This document shows, one piece after another, positions 12,808 to 22,243 of a DNA stretch of 64,000 bases. Within the stretch, counting starts at the first letter, position 1, and each line of letters begins with the position of its first letter. The translations under genes and the position numbers were made by a program. Source of the stretch: Paenibacillus solanacearum (lineage in GTDB: Bacteria; Bacillota; Bacilli; Paenibacillales; NBRC-103111); contig NZ_CAJVAS010000015.1 of assembly GCF_910593845.1 (NCBI RefSeq), positions 1 to 64,000 of the forward strand, read 5' to 3'. The notes beneath the pieces were generated by a model, which saw only the letters and a list, made by a program, of their open reading frames with translations, made no database searches and had not been told where the DNA came from.

Positions 12808-13521
12808 TTATCTCCAACGTTTTCTTTCGAGCACTTGAATGCTGAGCACGATAAATACCGCGATAAATGTCACATAAAAAATGACATCGGCAAAATCGAG
12901 CACGCCCTTCTGCAAGTCGCCCGCTCTTCCAACGATGGAGAAGATGCCGAGGTAGTCTTTGATTTTACCGCCAACGGAATCGCCCAGCCATTCGATGGTC
13001 CAGAACAACAGCAGGATTGCAAAGCCCGCAATACCGGACACCATCTGGTGGGCCGACAATGAAGAGGCAAACAGGCCGACCGCCATCATCGCCGCTCCCA
13101 TCAGGAACATTGCCAGAAAGGACAGCCACATGACCGGCAGATCCAAATCGCCGTATACGCTCAGGATCAGGGGGTAAATCAAGCTCCCCGCCACAAGCAG
13201 CAACTGCACCACAATCGCCGAGATATATTTTCCAACGACAATTTCCGTAATGCTCGCCGGCGATGTAAGCAGCAGCTCATCCGTTCCTTGACGCAGTTCA
13301 TCGGAAACGAGTCGCATCGTAAGCAGCGGGATGATGAACAGGAACACGAACGTAATGGTGCCGAACACCGGACGAACGTCTACGATGTAAGGAGGGTACA
13401 GGAAGTTTGCGCTGAAGAAGTACCCTGCGATTACGAAAAAGAATGCAAACGCCGCGTAAGCGATCGGCGAATAAAAATACAGCTGCAGCTCTTTTCTTGC
13501 CATAGCTAGCGTTCTACGCAT
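12808..13521 (-). CDS. ABC-2 type permease (GldF-like)
   Basis: 237 residues with about six membrane segments; the early R-K-E-L-x-x-Y-F-x-S-P-x-A-Y motif (ARKELQLYFYSPIAYAAF) is typical of GldF/ABC-2 permeases. It should form the membrane channel with the upstream ATPase. The ATG follows AAGGAGGTGA and lies within the last codons of the ATPase gene (8-bp overlap), so the two are translationally coupled. Confidence 0.92.
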   Translation of the reverse strand: MRRTLAMARKELQLYFYSPIAYAAFAFFFVIAGYFFSANFLYPPYIVDVRPVFGTITFVFLFIIPLLTMRLVSDELRQGTDELLLTSPASITEIVVGKYISAIVVQLLLVAGSLIYPLILSVYGDLDLPVMWLSFLAMFLMGAAMMAVGLFASSLSAHQMVSGIAGFAILLLFWTIEWLGDSVGGKIKDYLGIFSIVGRAGDLQKGVLDFADVIFYVTFIAVFIVLSIQVLERKRWR

Positions 13522-14617
13522 TCGAGGTCACCTCCTTGTCGGAAGCGTCTTCCGATTGCGCGGTATCGAGTCGTTCGTTTGTAGTCAGCTTGAGGAAAAT
13601 CTCTTCCAGGCTGAGCGATTCTTTCTTCATCGAGAGAATCGGGTAACGCCGCTCGGCAAGACGGTAGAACAATGCCTCACGCACGTCCACGCGGTCCGCC
13701 GCAGAGACGAGAACCTTCACCGTATCGCTCAATACCGGGGTTGTTGCCGTCTCGCTGGATGCCTCCAATGACTGCGCTTCCTCGGTACCCGCTTCTACTT
13801 CTGCTTCCACTGGCGCCGATCCCGTATGTTCCGCAGCCGCATCTTCCTGCGTCAGCTCCCGTACGCCGGAAACGCCCGGTACGCTGCGCAGTTCGGACAG
13901 TACCGCCTCCCGCGGCCCTTTCACTTCAAGCGATACCTCGAACGTTTCGTCCATGGAGTTCGCCAGACGATCCGGCTGCCCGTCAAGAACGATTCGCCCC
14001 TGGTTGATGATCAGCACGCGATTGCACAGCGTGTTGATTTCCGGCAAAATGTGCGTGCTGAGCAGCACGGTGTGATTCTCACCCAGCTCTCGAATGAGCT
14101 GGCGAATTTCAATAATTTGCTTCGGGTCCAGACCCGACGTCGGCTCGTCCAGTACGAGCAAATCCGGACTGTGCAAAATCGCCTGCGCCAAGCCAATCCG
14201 CTGCTTGTAGCCTTTGGACAGGCTGCGGATGATCTGCTTCTCCCGCCCCTGCAGCCCAAGCCGCTCGATGACTTCGCCGATGCGGCGCTTCTGCTCCTTC
14301 ACGGGGATGCCTCGGAGATCGGCGATAAACTGCAAGTACGCCGTGACCGTCATCTCCGGATAAAGCGGAGGTGTCTCCGGCAAATACCCGATTTTTTGCC
14401 GCGCTTTCTTCGGATGATCCGCCATCGACAGCCCGTCAATCGTAATCGAGCCGTGCGTCGGATTCAAATAGCCGGTGATCATCCGCATTGTCGTCGTTTT
14501 GCCGGCGCCGTTCGGCCCGAGAAAACCGACGATTTCTCCGCGACTCATCGAAAAATCGATGCTTTGGACCCCTCTCTGGTTTTCGTACAATTTGCTGACC
14601 TGTTTGACCTCAAGCAC
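13514..14617 (-). CDS. ABC transporter ATP-binding protein (GldA-like)
   Basis: Drives the GldF-like permease. Motifs: Walker A GPNGAGKTT, signature LSKGYKQRIGLAQA, Walker B LLVLDEPTSGLDP, H-loop STHIL. The ABC domain ends near residue 230. About 135 further residues follow, including an acidic, Ala/Glu/Thr-rich stretch near 265-300 that looks disordered, and a C-terminal regulatory-type domain. I chose GTG as start because GGGAGG lies 7 nt upstream and the protein then begins MLEVKQVSKLY as in relatives; an ATG 13 codons earlier has no good ribosome site. First gene of the operon. No strong promoter was found ahead of it. Confidence 0.92.
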   Translation of the reverse strand: MLEVKQVSKLYENQRGVQSIDFSMSRGEIVGFLGPNGAGKTTTMRMITGYLNPTHGSITIDGLSMADHPKKARQKIGYLPETPPLYPEMTVTAYLQFIADLRGIPVKEQKRRIGEVIERLGLQGREKQIIRSLSKGYKQRIGLAQAILHSPDLLVLDEPTSGLDPKQIIEIRQLIRELGENHTVLLSTHILPEINTLCNRVLIINQGRIVLDGQPDRLANSMDETFEVSLEVKGPREAVLSELRSVPGVSGVRELTQEDAAAEHTGSAPVEAEVEAGTEEAQSLEASSETATTPVLSDTVKVLVSAADRVDVREALFYRLAERRYPILSMKKESLSLEEIFLKLTTNERLDTAQSEDASDKEVTSNA

Positions 14618-14799
14618 GTCAAAACCTCCCATCGTCGCCACGATTTCCATATTCAAGTCATTTCCATCTTTTATGCAGGTTAACCAACAACAGCATATCG
14701 GCGGAACCCTAACCCAACCTTAACTATACCTGAAAATTAGATTAAAATTTTGTGTCTAAATTGTGAACAGATAAATAGGTGATAAATTTATTTATATTT

Positions 14800-15453
14800 T
14801 TATGAAACTTCTAATTCCAACACAATACGTTCTATATCATTTTTATCTTTTACAGTGGAAGGTGCCATTTCCAAATAAATTTTCAAGTTATCGAGCCCTT
14901 TCACCTTGTTTCCCAACTTCAAATATGAAAGTCCCATAAACCTATAAGCCTCAAAGTATTGATTCTCAACTACCAGGCGACTCATAATTTCAATGGTTTG
15001 TTTATAATCAGCATTAAAATATATTAACTGTGCTTTTTTAAATAGTAATTCTTGATTATTCGCATCTTGTCCAAGACCATGATTAATAATAAGTAACGCA
15101 TCGTCGTACTTTCCTTCAGTCATTTTAATAGCAGCAGCATTGTTATAAGCTTCTTTAATATTCGGAGTCTTATTTATTGCATTCTCATAATGAGTCAGTG
15201 CATCAGAAAAATTACTTCGCTTCCTGTATACATTCCCTAAATGAAATTCGCATTCGCCATTTCCTGGTTCGCTGTGTATGCATTTTTCCAGTAAAGGCTG
15301 GGCTTCTTCCCATTTCCCCTGTTGAATTAATGACACCGCCTTCTGGTAATCACTTAATTCCGGGATATCGACTTTGAAGGCTTGATAAGCCCAATAACCC
15401 GCAAAAGCAAGAATAAAAACAACGCCAAGAGATAATAAAATCTTTTGTTTCAT
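14800..15453 (-). CDS. membrane-anchored TPR-repeat protein
   Basis: 217 residues with an N-terminal membrane segment (ILLSLGVVFILAFAGYWAY) followed by about five tetratricopeptide units from residue 35 on (for example YQKAVSLIQQGKWEEAQPLL, then CEFHLGNVYRKRSNFSDAL). TPRs are protein-protein interaction scaffolds; the partner is unknown. The ATG follows GGAGGT. Base composition is visibly more AT-rich than the flanking operons, as in the following intergenic DNA, which may point to a separate origin. It is separated from the SLH gene upstream by a terminator, so it probably has its own promoter in the 85 bp between them. Confidence 0.85.
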   Translation of the reverse strand: MKQKILLSLGVVFILAFAGYWAYQAFKVDIPELSDYQKAVSLIQQGKWEEAQPLLEKCIHSEPGNGECEFHLGNVYRKRSNFSDALTHYENAINKTPNIKEAYNNAAAIKMTEGKYDDALLIINHGLGQDANNQELLFKKAQLIYFNADYKQTIEIMSRLVVENQYFEAYRFMGLSYLKLGNKVKGLDNLKIYLEMAPSTVKDKNDIERIVLELEVS

Positions 15454-15491
15454 TAGTTACCTCCAGATGCTTGCATAAATATCGCGTGACT

Positions 15492-15526
15492 AAAAAAAAA
15501 GAGTCAACCGCAAAGGTCGACTCTTT
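15492..15526 (-). terminator. intrinsic terminator after the SLH protein gene
   Basis: A 12-bp stem (AAAGAGTCGACC/GGTTGACTCTTT, one G-U) with a short loop, followed by a run of T on the minus strand. Confidence 0.9.
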
Positions 15527-15539
15527 AAAAACAGCTTCT

Positions 15540-18500
15540 CTATTCTTTGTATACGTAAATGGTCACCGTACTTGCCTCGTCACCATTTTGTTTCTTCAGT
15601 CCATTAATATCAACTTTATGATAGCCAACTGTCAATGGGCTTGGCAATTCAACGGAAAGATACACATTTTCGTTTACAGTGTTTTTGTAAACAGAATATG
15701 TTACTCCGCTTACAGTTGAAGGACCAAAAGCAAAAGAAAGCGAGTTTTGCGCAGCTTTGTCAGCAATTACATCGCTAAATTTGATCACGAGGTAATTCGC
15801 TGTAGTAACGTTAATTCCGTTTAGGTTAGCGTTAACTCCAAGGATATTATCTTGGGAATAAACCACATCTGTAACCGTACCGCCAGTTACTATACCTGTT
15901 GAAGAAGCGTACAAGTAAACTGCGCCGATTACAGACAGAGAATTCGACACCGTAATGGTGTACACACTTTTAGTGACTGAGTTTTGAGCAGTTACGATGA
16001 CTACGTTTCCTGTTTCGACATTGCCCGTTTTTACAGTCGTTTCATCTGTCTCGTACACTTCGAGAGTCGCGCCAACTGCTGGGGTTAATCCTGCTTTGAA
16101 CGCTTCTACCGATGTGCCGAACGGCACATTGCCAATGCTTTGACCATTTACTGTGTAAACAGTAGATGTTACCGATGCGTCGTTGCTAAGCGATGGTCCA
16201 GACAAAACAGTAACTGTGTATACGCTCGTGGTTACTGTATCTTGAGCCGTCACGATAACTACGTTTCCTGTTTCAACGTTACCCGTCTTCACCGTTGTTT
16301 GATCGGCCGCGTACACTTCGAGAGTCGCACCAACTGCTGGCGTTAATCCCGCTTTGAACGCTTCTACCGATGTGCCGAACGGCACATTGCCAATGCTTTG
16401 ACCATTTACTGTGTAAACAGTAGATGTTACTGATGCGTCGTTGCTAAGCGATGGTCCAGACAGAACAGTAATCGTGTATACACTCGTGGTCAGTGTATCT
16501 TGAGCTGTTACGATGACTACGTTTCCTGTTTCAACGTTACCCGTCTTCACCGTTGTTTGGTCGGCCGCGTACACTTCGAGAGTCGCACCAACTGCTGGCG
16601 TTAATCCCGCTTTGAACGCTTCTACCGATGTGCCGAACGGCACATTGCCAATGCTTTGACCATTTACCGTGTAAACAGTAGATGTTACCGATGCGTCGTT
16701 GCTAGGTGCAGGAACATATCCTGTAAACGATTTGCCCGTGTTTACACCCTTGTAGCTAAGCGTGTATGCTTTGCCCGGCGTTTGAGCAGAAGTTTGCAGA
16801 GCAACAACATCTGTTGTACCTTGCTTCACAGCAGCGCTATTGACTACCAGGTCATTGTCAAAAGTGAAATCTTCTTTATCTACGGAACCGACCGGTTCTA
16901 AAAAGTAAACTTCTACGTAAGACGCATCAAACCCTTTGATACCCTTAACAGCTGTTTTCGCAGCTTTAACGGTAACAACAAATACTTTCGTTGTAGTCAA
17001 GCTATCCAACGTGATCGTTGCTGTTAATGTTACTTCTATATCATTCAGTTGGCTGAACACTTCACCACTATTACTGATGACTTCAGGCTTATCGGAATTC
17101 CACACTACAGTGGCGCCATTACTTCCGGTTAACGGCAATTTCAGGTTACTTGCTACATTGCCGGAAGTTTCCCCAGTTGCATAAGTAATTTTCAAATCAT
17201 TTTTCGCAATAGCAATCTTAACGGCATCCAAGATCCCACCAATAGCGGAATCTATCAAATCAGACAAGTTTCCGCTAGGAGCATCAATCGGGATGTCCAT
17301 GATTCTGTTCTTCGTGTTGTCACCCTCGAGCTTCAGCTTCGCTTTGATTTGAATGCTTTGGAGATTTACATTGTCCAAAATGTTCAATGCCGCACCGGCA
17401 ACTGCCGCAATAACAGATCTGATCGTACCTGCGCCACTCAAAGAAAGATTGGCGTTGGCCGAGTTCAATGAAATCGAACCGATGTCAGATCCCGCAGCGG
17501 CATTAAGCGTAATTCGCCCGTTAACCGTGATAGAGCCGATGGAGCCTTCCACCGAAATCTGTTGTCCCGGAGTGGACGGATTTACGGTAATTCCGCCAAA
17601 CGCATCGCGATTGCTAGTAGCGTTCTTGATAATTGCTTGGGAAGTCACATTCGTCGCCTTAATCGAGGTGTTTCCTTCAGCAACGATACGAACTGAAACC
17701 GTTTGGTTAGAAGCCCGTACGGTCAGATTTGTCGTGATTTTGATGTTCGCGAAATGGATCGACTCGCTTGCACCCGAGGCAACTTCAACGTTAGCGGCCT
17801 CAATGTTTTTCAAAGTCACAGAGCCGGTTGCACCCGGATCAAGCGTAAGCGTACCCGTAATCTTCGCAGTCTTTCCATCCTCAGGACCAAAATCTCCTGC
17901 TCCCAAAGTAACATTACCGGAAATCGTTTCGCCAGCCTTCAGGCGGTCTGCGACTGAAGCATTGTTGGAGCCGCCGCCGGAGTATCCTCCGCCACCGCCG
18001 TAACTGCCACCGCCGCCAGTGCTGCCTGTGCCAGTCGAACCGCCAGTGGATGGCTTCTCTTCTGCTTTAGCAATCGCTTGAGCCTTATCTACGAACTTGG
18101 TTTTGTTCGTTTTGAACTCATAAGCCAGACGCGCGAGCGCTTGGCGTTCAGCGTTTGCTTTTGGATTAAAGCTCAGGGTGCCGTTGCTGTTCTCGATGCC
18201 TTGTACAAAGCCCATCTTGAACGCAAGGGACACATGCGCTTTAGCCCAGCTCGAAACTTGAGCCAGATCGCTCAGCTTAGCATCAGCTGCGACCTTCTTA
18301 GCCGTCTCTTCCAGGCCCATAGCCCGTACGAAAAATACGACAAGCTCTTCTCTCGTTACATTAGCATCCGGAGAAAATGTCGTTGCGGATGTACCGTCGG
18401 TAATACCCGACTCGACCAGCGCGCCAACATAACCGCGGTACCAGCTGTCCTTGCTTACATCTGCAAAAGACGCCGCTTTATCCGCGTTCTCCTTTTTCCC

Positions 18501-18752
18501 TAATGCCAAAACAATGATTTTAGCCAACTCGGCACGAGTCATTGCCTTTGTCGGTTGGAAACTGCCGTCTTCGTAACCGGACACAATACCGGCGTCGACA
18601 AGGGCTTGAATCTCGGTCTTCGCGTAAGAATCAGCAATGTCCTTGAGCTTGACAGCTTCCGCACCGAGCGCCATGGCAGGCGCCAGCATACCGAAGAGCA
18701 AGGCAACCACAAGGACGGAACTGATCTTCTTACGCAGTTCCTTGTAAGACAT
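15540..18752 (-). CDS. SLH-domain surface protein with tandem repeats
   Basis: 1070 residues. A signal peptide (about 1-31, ending AMALGA) is followed by three SLH domains (about 35-205) that in Bacillales bind pyruvylated secondary cell-wall polymer, then a Gly/Ser linker (about 232-262) and a beta-rich region with many Val/Ile/Asn/Thr residues (265-510). An Ig-like atrophied domain (about 517-600, ending VFVVTVKA), another beta domain, and three copies of an 86-residue repeat (about 682-936) come next, before a terminal beta domain. The ATG follows AGGAGGAG. The protein probably sits on the cell wall. The function of the repeats is unknown; they resemble stalk or adhesin modules. No enzyme motif was seen. 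Confidence 0.93.
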   Translation of the reverse strand: MSYKELRKKISSVLVVALLFGMLAPAMALGAEAVKLKDIADSYAKTEIQALVDAGIVSGYEDGSFQPTKAMTRAELAKIIVLALGKKENADKAASFADVSKDSWYRGYVGALVESGITDGTSATTFSPDANVTREELVVFFVRAMGLEETAKKVAADAKLSDLAQVSSWAKAHVSLAFKMGFVQGIENSNGTLSFNPKANAERQALARLAYEFKTNKTKFVDKAQAIAKAEEKPSTGGSTGTGSTGGGGSYGGGGGYSGGGSNNASVADRLKAGETISGNVTLGAGDFGPEDGKTAKITGTLTLDPGATGSVTLKNIEAANVEVASGASESIHFANIKITTNLTVRASNQTVSVRIVAEGNTSIKATNVTSQAIIKNATSNRDAFGGITVNPSTPGQQISVEGSIGSITVNGRITLNAAAGSDIGSISLNSANANLSLSGAGTIRSVIAAVAGAALNILDNVNLQSIQIKAKLKLEGDNTKNRIMDIPIDAPSGNLSDLIDSAIGGILDAVKIAIAKNDLKITYATGETSGNVASNLKLPLTGSNGATVVWNSDKPEVISNSGEVFSQLNDIEVTLTATITLDSLTTTKVFVVTVKAAKTAVKGIKGFDASYVEVYFLEPVGSVDKEDFTFDNDLVVNSAAVKQGTTDVVALQTSAQTPGKAYTLSYKGVNTGKSFTGYVPAPSNDASVTSTVYTVNGQSIGNVPFGTSVEAFKAGLTPAVGATLEVYAADQTTVKTGNVETGNVVIVTAQDTLTTSVYTITVLSGPSLSNDASVTSTVYTVNGQSIGNVPFGTSVEAFKAGLTPAVGATLEVYAADQTTVKTGNVETGNVVIVTAQDTVTTSVYTVTVLSGPSLSNDASVTSTVYTVNGQSIGNVPFGTSVEAFKAGLTPAVGATLEVYETDETTVKTGNVETGNVVIVTAQNSVTKSVYTITVSNSLSVIGAVYLYASSTGIVTGGTVTDVVYSQDNILGVNANLNGINVTTANYLVIKFSDVIADKAAQNSLSFAFGPSTVSGVTYSVYKNTVNENVYLSVELPSPLTVGYHKVDINGLKKQNGDEASTVTIYVYKE
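15945..16707 (-). repeat. 258-bp in-frame tandem repeat, three copies
   Basis: The period is exactly 258 bp: the same marker string recurs at 16156, 16414 and 16672. Each unit encodes 86 residues beginning NDASVTSTVYTVNGQSIGNV. The two upstream copies appear above 90% identical in DNA by eye; the last coding copy differs in its final third. Confidence 0.95.
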
Positions 18753-19104
18753 GTGTTTCTCCTCCTGTATATGTAATTTTCAAAGATCGTTGCAGAACGA
18801 ACTGGACCATCCCTCTCCAAGTCGGATGAGAATAGTCCCCCGTCTGCGGCATTGACCTTTCGATCAACGTAGATCTATTGTATTAGATTTCTATTAAAAT
18901 TTCATTACAATATTTCCAGTTTTACTCTATTAAATTTTCTTTATAATCCACATAACCTATTGACATTTGTATTTTCGGGAAAATTAGTCACCTGAGTAAG
19001 CTCTTAGTTTATGTAAAACAGTAGTGTCACTGTACAATCACTTTATAAAAAGCAGACACAACTAAGATCGTTTCTATGAAAATAGCCCTATGCACATACT
19101 TTCT
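18753..19104 (-). promoter_or_regulatory. AT-rich upstream region of the SLH protein gene
   Basis: No gene seen. The first 18 bp hold the ribosome site. A possible minus-strand promoter is TTGTAA, 17 bp, TCTAAT around 18890-18920, which would leave a leader of about 130 nt. The right part contains a short palindrome, AGTGACACT, near 19023. Evidence for any single site is weak. Confidence 0.35.
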
Positions 19105-19149
19105 AAAAAATATAAAAGACTTCCCGCCTCCATGAAAGAGGGGGAAGTC
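19105..19149 (-). terminator. intrinsic terminator after the U32 gene
   Basis: GACTTCCC and GGGAAGTC arms with a CCTC/GAGG inner helix are followed by TTTTATATTTTTT on the minus strand. Confidence 0.9.
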
Positions 19150-19162
19150 CCGTTACGTTAAA

Positions 19163-21688
19163 CTATTTCACCAATTGCCCGCGCGTCACGCCCAGCTGGT
19201 TCGTCGCTTTTAACGACTTCCACACATGGGTGCCGCTGATCTCGCCATTTAGCGCGCGCTCGTACAAAGAGAGCACCTCGCGCACTTTATCCGGTGTTTC
19301 CTCCAGAAATTCGACGCGGTAAGTCGAAACGCCAAGCTCCATAAAGTTGGCTAAATACTCTGCACCGGACTGGTCAATTGCATTGTACACCGTGTTGCGG
19401 CATCCTTCATCCACTCGCACCGGATGGGAGAAGCCCACGCGGTCCTGCAGCGATGCGCGATGCTCCTCGCACGGACGGCCGCAGTTCGTATAGTCCGTTC
19501 CTTCGCTGAGGAACGTGCAGTATACGCAGTGCTCGGTGTGGAACATCGGCATGTGCTGATGGATCACGACCTCGAGCTTCGACGCGTCCGAACGGCGCAG
19601 CAGGTCGACCATCTGCTGGATGTTCAGATCGTAAGACGGTGTGACGCGGGTCAGTCCCGCTTCCAGGAACAGCGCCGCCGTCTTATGGTTGGCGACGTTC
19701 AGTGAGAAGTCGCCGATCAGTTCCGGCCGGGCCGCCTCAGGATGCTCGGCGAGGTAGCGCATGAACCAGTAGACGGCGCCCGTATTGCGAAGCAGAACAG
19801 CATCCGGCCCCAGGTTCAGGATGTTTCGAAAATAGCCCGTTTCGCCGGGCATATGAATGCGCGGGGTTGCCAGCGCAATCCGCTTGCCCGCCGCATGGGC
19901 GGCTTCCACGGCGGCGGGGAACTGCTTGATGAACTCGAAGTCGGCGTAGACGAGATCGACGTTCATCGAGCATGCCGCCTGCACCTGCTCCAGGCTGCGG
20001 CACAGCGCCGTCAGCCGCGAGCGCCCACGCCCGCCTGCGGACGCAGCCTCCGCAGCCGCACCTTGCGGCGTATCGCCGTATACGTCAACGCTGCGCTTGA
20101 CGAAAGCCCGCGGCTGTTCCCGGAGCGCCGCGAGCGATTCCGCCGCGGTGCGGCGCATCTGGTTCAGCTCGCGCATCGGCACGATCAAGTCGCCGTTTAA
20201 GTGAACGTCGACCGAGGCCAGTGCAAAGATCGTCCCGCCGAGCCGGCCGAACTGTTCTTCGAACAGCGCAGCGTCCATCGGACGCTTCTCTGCCGGTACT
20301 AGGGACAGCTCCGATTCCACGGTCACGGAATGTCCCGCTTCGACATCCGTCCATACGCTCTTCAGCGGCTGTCCTGCTGAGCCGATCACCTTCACGTGAA
20401 CCGGAAAAACGCGGTAAGGCTTATCCGTTTCGAACGTTTGCCGCAGACGCTTGTCCAAATGCGGATCGTTCGTCTTCCAGACCCGGTCTCCTACATGGAT
20501 GCGTCCCAGATTGACGTCTTGACGTCCAGGCACGATTTCCACCAGACCACCGGGCGCTTCGCCCTCCAGCTTCGTGCCTTTCCGGCGCAAATCATAGACG
20601 CGGCCGCCCTCTTCTTTTTTCGTCGGATCGCCCGCATCAAAGACAATCCCGTCGCCCCGCTTGAGCGGCGCTTCCAGCTCGCAGAGCACCCCATCCCGCA
20701 GCACTTGCTTCACTCTTCCGAGATAGACACCGCGGCTCTTCGGGAACGTGCCGTCCACCAGTTGCTTGTTGTTCGTCCCTTTCAAGAATCCGAATGAAAA
20801 CCCGCGCGAAAAGCTTTGCTCCAGCTCCCGCAGCTCCTCCTTGGTCGGCTTCGCATCCTTCCCTTCGAAGTAACGATCGATGGCGCTGCGGTATTTGCTT
20901 ACGACGTTGGCCACGTATTCCGGGCTTTTGAGCCGCCCTTCGATTTTGAAAGAAGTGACGCCCGCCTCGATCAGCTCAGGCACCAGCTCCAGCGCCGCCA
21001 AGTCTTTGGGAGAGAGCAGGTAGGCCACATCCCCCATCGGCTTTTCCACGCCGTCCACCATCAGGTCATACGGCAGCCGGCACGCCTGCGCACATTCCCC
21101 GCGATTGGCCGAGCGGCCTCCCCACATTTCCGACGTCAAGCACTGGCCGGAATACGACACACAGAGTGCGCCGTGCACGAACACTTCCATCGGAAGCTTC
21201 GCTTGATCGCCGATCTGCTTAATTTGCTTCAGATTGTTCTCGCGTCCGAGCACGACTCGTTCGATATCGAACGGCTTAGTGAACTCCACCGCCTCCGGCG
21301 AAGTGATCGTCATTTGCGTCGAGCCGTGAATCGGAAAGTCCGGCGATATCTCGCGAATCAATCTGACGAGCCCGAGATCCTGGACGATGACCGCATCCAC
21401 TCCGGCATCAATACAGGCATCGATCAAGTTTCGAGCGTCCTCCAACTCTTCTTCAAACACCAAAATATTAAACGTCAAAAAACCTTTGACGCCGTAACGA
21501 TGCAAAAACGACATAATATCCGGGAGCTCGTCCATCTGAAAATTGTTAGCCCGGGCCCGCGCATTAAATTTTTCCACGCCAAAAAATATCGCGTCTGCCC
21601 CATTGGCGACGGCTGCCCGCATACAGTCCCAATCGCCCGCCGGCGCGAGCAGCTCTATATCCGATTTGCGAATGTTCGTTTCGCGCAT
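19163..21688 (-). CDS. rlhA: U32 family protein, probable 23S rRNA hydroxylase RlhA
   Basis: The first 330 residues are a peptidase U32 domain beginning ELLAPAGDWDCMRAAVANGA, with the four-cysteine pattern C-x6-C-x15-C-x3-C (from CVSYSGQC to CAQAC). This pattern is shared with RlhA and TrhP, which bring about prephenate-dependent hydroxylation of RNA. The 841-residue length, with a middle domain like DUF3656 and a second barrel-like C-terminal part (CVYCTFLSEG, NCGRPCEEH), matches the long RlhA type that modifies C2501 of 23S rRNA in E. coli. The short U32 proteins of the TrhP pair lack this extension. The ATG chosen lies 12 nt after GGAGG; a TTG seven codons upstream is possible. Single gene between two intergenic regions. 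Confidence 0.85.
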   Translation of the reverse strand: MRETNIRKSDIELLAPAGDWDCMRAAVANGADAIFFGVEKFNARARANNFQMDELPDIMSFLHRYGVKGFLTFNILVFEEELEDARNLIDACIDAGVDAVIVQDLGLVRLIREISPDFPIHGSTQMTITSPEAVEFTKPFDIERVVLGRENNLKQIKQIGDQAKLPMEVFVHGALCVSYSGQCLTSEMWGGRSANRGECAQACRLPYDLMVDGVEKPMGDVAYLLSPKDLAALELVPELIEAGVTSFKIEGRLKSPEYVANVVSKYRSAIDRYFEGKDAKPTKEELRELEQSFSRGFSFGFLKGTNNKQLVDGTFPKSRGVYLGRVKQVLRDGVLCELEAPLKRGDGIVFDAGDPTKKEEGGRVYDLRRKGTKLEGEAPGGLVEIVPGRQDVNLGRIHVGDRVWKTNDPHLDKRLRQTFETDKPYRVFPVHVKVIGSAGQPLKSVWTDVEAGHSVTVESELSLVPAEKRPMDAALFEEQFGRLGGTIFALASVDVHLNGDLIVPMRELNQMRRTAAESLAALREQPRAFVKRSVDVYGDTPQGAAAEAASAGGRGRSRLTALCRSLEQVQAACSMNVDLVYADFEFIKQFPAAVEAAHAAGKRIALATPRIHMPGETGYFRNILNLGPDAVLLRNTGAVYWFMRYLAEHPEAARPELIGDFSLNVANHKTAALFLEAGLTRVTPSYDLNIQQMVDLLRRSDASKLEVVIHQHMPMFHTEHCVYCTFLSEGTDYTNCGRPCEEHRASLQDRVGFSHPVRVDEGCRNTVYNAIDQSGAEYLANFMELGVSTYRVEFLEETPDKVREVLSLYERALNGEISGTHVWKSLKATNQLGVTRGQLVK

Positions 21689-22172
21689 AAGTTGATCGTT
21701 CCTCCACAATGACTAATTTCATAGCAATTTCTGAAACACTGAAAATAGGATCTATATCTTTCATAGTGTACCAGAAAAGAAACTTGTAAACCATGCGCCC
21801 TGCCCGGCCAGTGGAAGGTAACATTTTGAAGCTTGTCTGGAGTTTAGCCCTGCTACATTTTCCGGCGCCGAATCACTCGATTACGCCCCGAACTGCGTAC
21901 CAAGCCCCTCCCGGTACCATAAAGGAAACGAGCTTTGGCACGAAAGCGTGAAATATGTCTCCTTCGAACAGCATGAACGGAGCTACAAAGGAAACCAACT
22001 GGAGAACCATACAGCTCGGCGAACCGCCAGCACCGGAAGACTTCGAAGACAGCGAATTGGAATCGACAGCAAACAGGCATCTATTATTAATAGAAGAAAG
22101 CGGTTTATTCCGAGCAGTTGATGAGAGCTTGTTCCGCCTGCCTTCGCACAATCCGAGCCGCCTCGACACAGT
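21689..22172. other. divergent intergenic region
   Basis: No gene recognised; the short open frames here lack ribosome sites and family features. It must hold the minus-strand promoter of the U32 gene. One weak candidate is an extended -10, TGGTACACT, near 21763-21771 on the minus strand. Confidence 0.5.
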
Positions 22173-22201
22173 TTAACAAAGCCCGCTATCCGTGCTATAA
22201 T
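22173..22201 (+). promoter_or_regulatory. promoter of the dlt-like amino-acylation cluster
   Basis: TTAACA, 17 bp, TATAAT, with an extended -10 TG (TGCTATAAT). Transcription would begin near 22208, about 35 nt ahead of the first ATG. Confidence 0.75.
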
Positions 22202-22243
22202 GGCAAAGTAGTGTAACCATGCGGCAATAGAGGGAATTTTTGA

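Noticed and set aside
15945..16707. CRISPR array
   Set aside because: The repeats are 258 bp, in frame inside a gene, without spacers.
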